64,000 nt of DNA, taken from positions 234,378,779 to 234,442,778 of the forward strand of contig NC_089494.1 in assembly GCF_036850765.1 (NCBI RefSeq), written 5' to 3'. Of this stretch, positions 60,378 through 64,000 are shown piece after piece. A model generated the notes under the pieces. That model ran no database searches, was not told the DNA's origin, and worked only from the letters and a program-made list of their open reading frames with translations. The position numbers and the translations under genes were made by a program. Origin of the DNA: Saccopteryx bilineata (Eukaryota > Chordata > Mammalia > Chiroptera > Emballonuridae). Every line of letters starts with the position of its first letter. Positions within the stretch are counted from its first letter, which is position 1.

Positions 60378-61501
60378 TGTTGGGCAATGAGTTTGTAAAA
60401 TTTGTATTTTTTTAGTTTGTTCACTTTTATTGTTAAAACATGGCGCTGGGGAGCCACGGGTGTGCTTCCCCTCTGAGCAGGGCAGTTGATTGCAAATGGC
60501 ATATTGCATTCCTACTTGGTAAAGGCTATTGTTTTGCTAATGTTTGCTGGAGGAGGGTTCTTTGTGGGCCCAGCCAGTTTTGCAGGGAGGGCAGAGAGAA
60601 TGCAGAGTGCTGAGGAAGAATCCATAGAGGAGCAGAAGGAAAGGCAGAGTGCTGAGGGGGCTTTGGGAGCTCTACTGAGGCTTGTGGGGGCCTTTGATTC
60701 TAGGAGGAACCGGAGAAGATTCTCCTGGTCATGGAACTGGAGAATGTGTCAGGGCTTTGGGAGACATTGAATGAGAAGGAAGAAGTCTTCTCTGCCTGTT
60801 TGCTTGTCAGCTGGTGCGAGACTTTAATAAACAGAATGGTCCACTGTAAGGCCAGTAGCCACGGCCACCATCACAGGTTTGCGTTAGATTCGGACAGACA
60901 GTAATGAAACAACAGAGCCAAGAACTGGTGGGCCATCATCTTTATCCTAGCTTGCACCTGGCGGCCAAGTAAAAACACACACTGGGCTCCAAAACCCACT
61001 CATTCAGCACTCACAAAGTTACTGACTTATCCAAGTTTCCTAGAATCAAAGGTTTCTAGCTCGCTAGCCTAATTCACCTCTTTTCCCCATCTCCTTCTCT
61101 CTGCACAAACTGGCTTCTTCAGCATTCCTCCATCTTGACTGCCTCTCCTCTCCTCCATGTGGCCTTACTCTGCTCTCCTACAGCATGGGCTCCTCCTAGA
61201 ATGTAATCCCTCTTTTCCTGGAACAATGTGATCTCTCTTCCTTTTAAAACCTTTTGGAGCGAAAGCTCTCCCCCAACACATATTAACATAATCACTCTCA
61301 TCCCAAGCAAGAAGGGTAATTAATATTATCACCTGGGTGATGGGCTTCCACGTGGGCAGCACCATCTTTAACAAAGTGAGCATAATATATTTTATCTGCC
61401 CAACACCCACCATTTTTTGGCTCCACTGTTTCTTTACTATCTGTCCAAATCCATTGTGAACCTGCATGGCCATGATGACAGTGGTGGCCACTGGCCATAC
61501 A
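60378..61501 (+). mobile_element. LTR, family A, interrupted by another LTR
   Basis: It starts TGTTGGGCAATGAGTTTG at 60378 and runs through an AATAAA signal near 60827. It is cut at 60844 and resumes at 61406 with CCACCATTTTTTGGCTCCAC, ending at 61501 with CTGGCCATACA. Flanks TGGTG (60373-60377) and TGGTT (61502-61506) fit a 5-bp duplication with one change. Confidence 0.85.
60845..61405 (-). mobile_element. Solo LTR, family B, nested in a family A LTR
   Basis: 561 bp. On the minus strand it starts TGTTGGGCAGATAAAATATA at 61405 and ends at 60845 (CCTTACA). The target TCCAC (60840-60844) and CCCAC (61406-61410) is a 5-bp duplication with one change. It aligns with the plus-strand LTR at 948-1520. 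Confidence 0.88.
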
Positions 61502-61506
61502 TGGTT

Positions 61507-63472
61507 CAATTAGCTTAGAGTGATATTGTATGCACCTATATTCACCCCATATACCCTTTAAATTTTTGAACCTAGATTCTAGAGTTTCAAAATCTTTGAT
61601 TTCCTACAACATTATATTATGCTTTAAACACAGAAGATACTCAAGGTTTGCTCAATGACTGTCCTTGTTCCTCCTAGGCTCTCCAATGTGACTACTTTTT
61701 ACGATAGACCAGAGGCTGTGCAAAGAGACATTCCCAAACCTGCCCTACCTGATTTTAGCAATGCGATTCAAGTTCCAGAGAAATTCAAATAATATCAAAT
61801 AGCTGAAAAGAACTTTAGACATGTATTTCTGTGTTTTTCCAAGTCTTTCAACTGAACTTTTTTGTTTATTTTAAATCTTTCAAGGGAAACCATATGTGTA
61901 ATACAATAAAGCACATAGAGCAGTGGGTGTTCTTGGCATTTGGAGACGAGATTGACATCCCTCCTGCTTACACTACCCACCAGGTACCCTCTAAGGAAAG
62001 GTCAAAGGAAACTCCAGGGGACCACAGAGAACTATTTGAAAACCACTCATTCTGATTCAGCCTCCCCTCACAGAAGCCACAGGAGTCAGAAAGAGGTGCT
62101 GAAATTCACAAAAAAGGATGAACACTGGCCCCCAGGGGCTGAATGCTGTTGATTTCCTGCAGGGCTGACCTAGGTTACCCCCAAAGAGGATGGGCGGCCC
62201 CTGGTGTTAGCATTTTAAGGCTTGTTGCATCATTTTATTCATTCTGTTCATTCTTTGAATCGAATCCAAAGAATAAACACCATCAGGACCAAACATATGG
62301 TTAGGTCCTTAGCTTCATTTTTGTTTTTGGAGAGACAGGCGTCTTGGGATGAGCTTAACCAAACTGGGAGTCCAAGGAGTGATTAAAAACAAAACAAAAC
62401 CACAACACAATGTATCATAATCCTACCTCAGCAGAAGGAACCCTGACACTTGGTTCAGGAGCTATTTACTTTTTTGAATCCCAATGTGAGATGTCAAGCT
62501 AGATGTTTATAGAAAAATAGGTCTTAAGGGCCAGAAAGTCTAAGAGAAAATACATGAACTTTGCCTTTATTTTTTTCCAGTCAAAATATAAATGGTATAC
62601 ACATTTGATTTAGGATTAGGACTCTAAATAGTAAAATATTTATTACATTTGTTTTAAGTTCTTAAATAGTCAATTTAAAATTGTTCCTCTTATATTTTTT
62701 CTTTCCCTACAAGGAAATCTGGATTGGAAACTTTATCATACATTTATTTAAGACATTTAACTTTAATTGAGCTCTAAAGAAAGGTATGTCATGAAAGATT
62801 TCTACTTTCATTTATTCTCTTATTATATTTTCTTATGTTGTGAGAGCCCTCTGGTGGTGGAAAGGATACTAAACCTCTATGTGCATAAGGACAGAGATAG
62901 AGCTCATTCATTACACGTCAAAGCTTTTCTTTACTGAGATGCTGATTTCAAGTTCTATTAGAAATGATGCTTATTAAAATTTCTATTAACTTTCACCTAT
63001 TCATAGAGTGGTAAATCAATTTTTATAAATTTTCTAAGATTAAAAAGAAAAGATCTTAAATGCTTACATGATGTCTTTCAATCCTAATAAGAAAACACTG
63101 ATTACGTGCAAAAACATTTCCTTTTCAATCAGATTGAGAATAGTTAGCAATTTACATCTAAATTGAAATATAGGTAAATTGGCTGCTGAAGCCTTTTATT
63201 AAGTGACATGTTCTATAGCCTCTTTTAACTCAATGCCAGGTCACAAATAGACACCACTGATTTATACTTTATAGTGTCCAGGTCCAAAGCACCAAATTTA
63301 AGACTCAGGTTTCAACATATTATGCAAGTCAGTAAACAAGGGACCTACCAGACACTTTAAGGAATCTTGCCTCACAAAGAACTACAACAGACAAAGCTAA
63401 AAGTGCCGACGTCTTGGGCAAATGAGACAATAGACTTAAATTTGTGAAATGATAAAACCAGGATATATATTA
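61507..63472. other. No recognisable feature
   Basis: AT-rich intron sequence. Short chance frames only; no named repeat. Confidence 0.4.
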
Positions 63473-63482
63473 AGAAAAGCTT

Positions 63483-63799
63483 GGCCCTGGCCGGTTGGCT
63501 CAGTGGTAGAGCGTTGGCCTGGCGTGCAGGAGTCCCGGGTTCGATTCCCGGCCAGGGCACACAGGAGAAGCGCCCATCTGCTTCTCCACCTCCCCCTCTC
63601 CTTCCCCTCCCGCAGCCGAAGCTCCATTGGAGCAAAAAGATGGCCCCGGGCGCTGGGGATGGCTCCTTGGCCTCTGCCCCAGGCGCTAGAGGGTCAGAGC
63701 ATCGCCCCCTGGTGGGCATGCCGGGTGGATCCCTGTCGGGCACATGCGGAGAGTCTGTATGACTGCCTTCCGGTTTCCAGCTTCAGAAAGAAAAAAAAA
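63483..63799 (+). mobile_element. Ves-type SINE, internally deleted
   Basis: The head is GGCCCTGGCCGGTTGGCTCA and the B box GGGTTCGATTCCCGGCC, with an A-run tail. The segment with CTCTGGTCGCGGCAGAGCG seen in other copies is missing. The duplication AGAAAAGCTT (63473-63482) and AGAAACGCTT (63800-63809) differs at one base. Confidence 0.95.
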
Positions 63800-63809
63800 A
63801 GAAACGCTT

Positions 63810-64000
63810 AATGGTGAAGTTGTTTGTTGGGCTTACAATTTAGAAATACTTAATGTCTGCATGCCTCAAAAGGTCTCTCTTGAACAGACTCTAAGTTTTG
63901 GGAGTGAAAGTTGAATTGTTCATAAACAGGTTTCGAGGTACTTAATACCTAAGGACTTTTCAAGTCATTGAATTAACTCTAGCACCCAAAAACGAGATGA
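63810..64000. other. No recognisable feature
   Basis: Short unassigned intron sequence at the window end. Confidence 0.4.

Larger units (their letters stand above)
31971..64000 (-). other. GRXCR1: GRXCR1 intron 2 (partial, to window end)
   Basis: At least 32 kb of intron by inference from the gene's direction, since the next exon upstream was not found. It holds most of the window's young transposons, which are described separately. Confidence 0.65.

Noticed and set aside
31971..64000. GRXCR1 exon 2
   Set aside because: I looked for the complement of sequence coding VFIDGHYLG followed by a donor site. The nearest resemblance, near 43479, has a stop in frame and no donor. The exon is probably outside the window.

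Overview
This is an AT-rich, intron- and repeat-dominated stretch of a mammalian nuclear genome, almost certainly from a bat. The best evidence is about ten copies of a long (about 320-410 bp) tRNA-headed Ves-type SINE, three copies of a second tRNA-derived SINE with internal Ser/Leu-like tandem blocks, short non-autonomous hAT elements with intact 8-bp target duplications, and mariner MITEs. Mixed with these are old placental repeats (MIR, L2, L1M, MER5, MER20, MLT1). The SINE mix looks like Yangochiroptera, perhaps an emballonurid, but I cannot prove the family or species from one window.

The only host protein-coding gene I can support is GRXCR1 (glutaredoxin and cysteine-rich domain containing 1, a hair-cell stereocilia protein) on the minus strand. 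Its penultimate exon lies at 31905-31970 and its last exon, with four CxxC pairs and the stop codon, at 20101-20280. Both have clean splice signals and join in phase 0. Everything right of 31970 is therefore intron 2 (exon 2 was not found and probably lies beyond the window). Positions 20281-31904 are intron 3, and everything left of about 20000 is the intergenic region downstream of the gene.

Layout: 1-20000 holds an LTR fragment, a solo LTR with a perfect 5-bp duplication, another probable solo LTR, L1 fragments, a mariner MITE, and a decayed class II provirus (12117 to about 15220, minus strand) with a lysine-type primer binding site. Positions 20000-32000 hold the two GRXCR1 exons, intron 3 with four Ves SINEs, a complete small hAT element, a MER5-like element split by a SINE, a 29-bp minisatellite and two candidate conserved noncoding blocks. 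Positions 32000-64000 are intron 2: a hAT element split by a SINE, a second mariner MITE, a second hAT MITE, several MIR and L2 pieces, a complete but pol-less LTR retrotransposon (48906-51130) nested in a MIR, and an LTR inserted inside another LTR (60378-61501).

I see no CRISPR array, operon, defence system or any other prokaryote-like system. Most open reading frames in the window are chance frames through SINEs and LTRs. The interest is in the nesting of young and old transposons around a conserved deafness gene, and in a few non-repeat blocks that keep CpG and may be regulatory.
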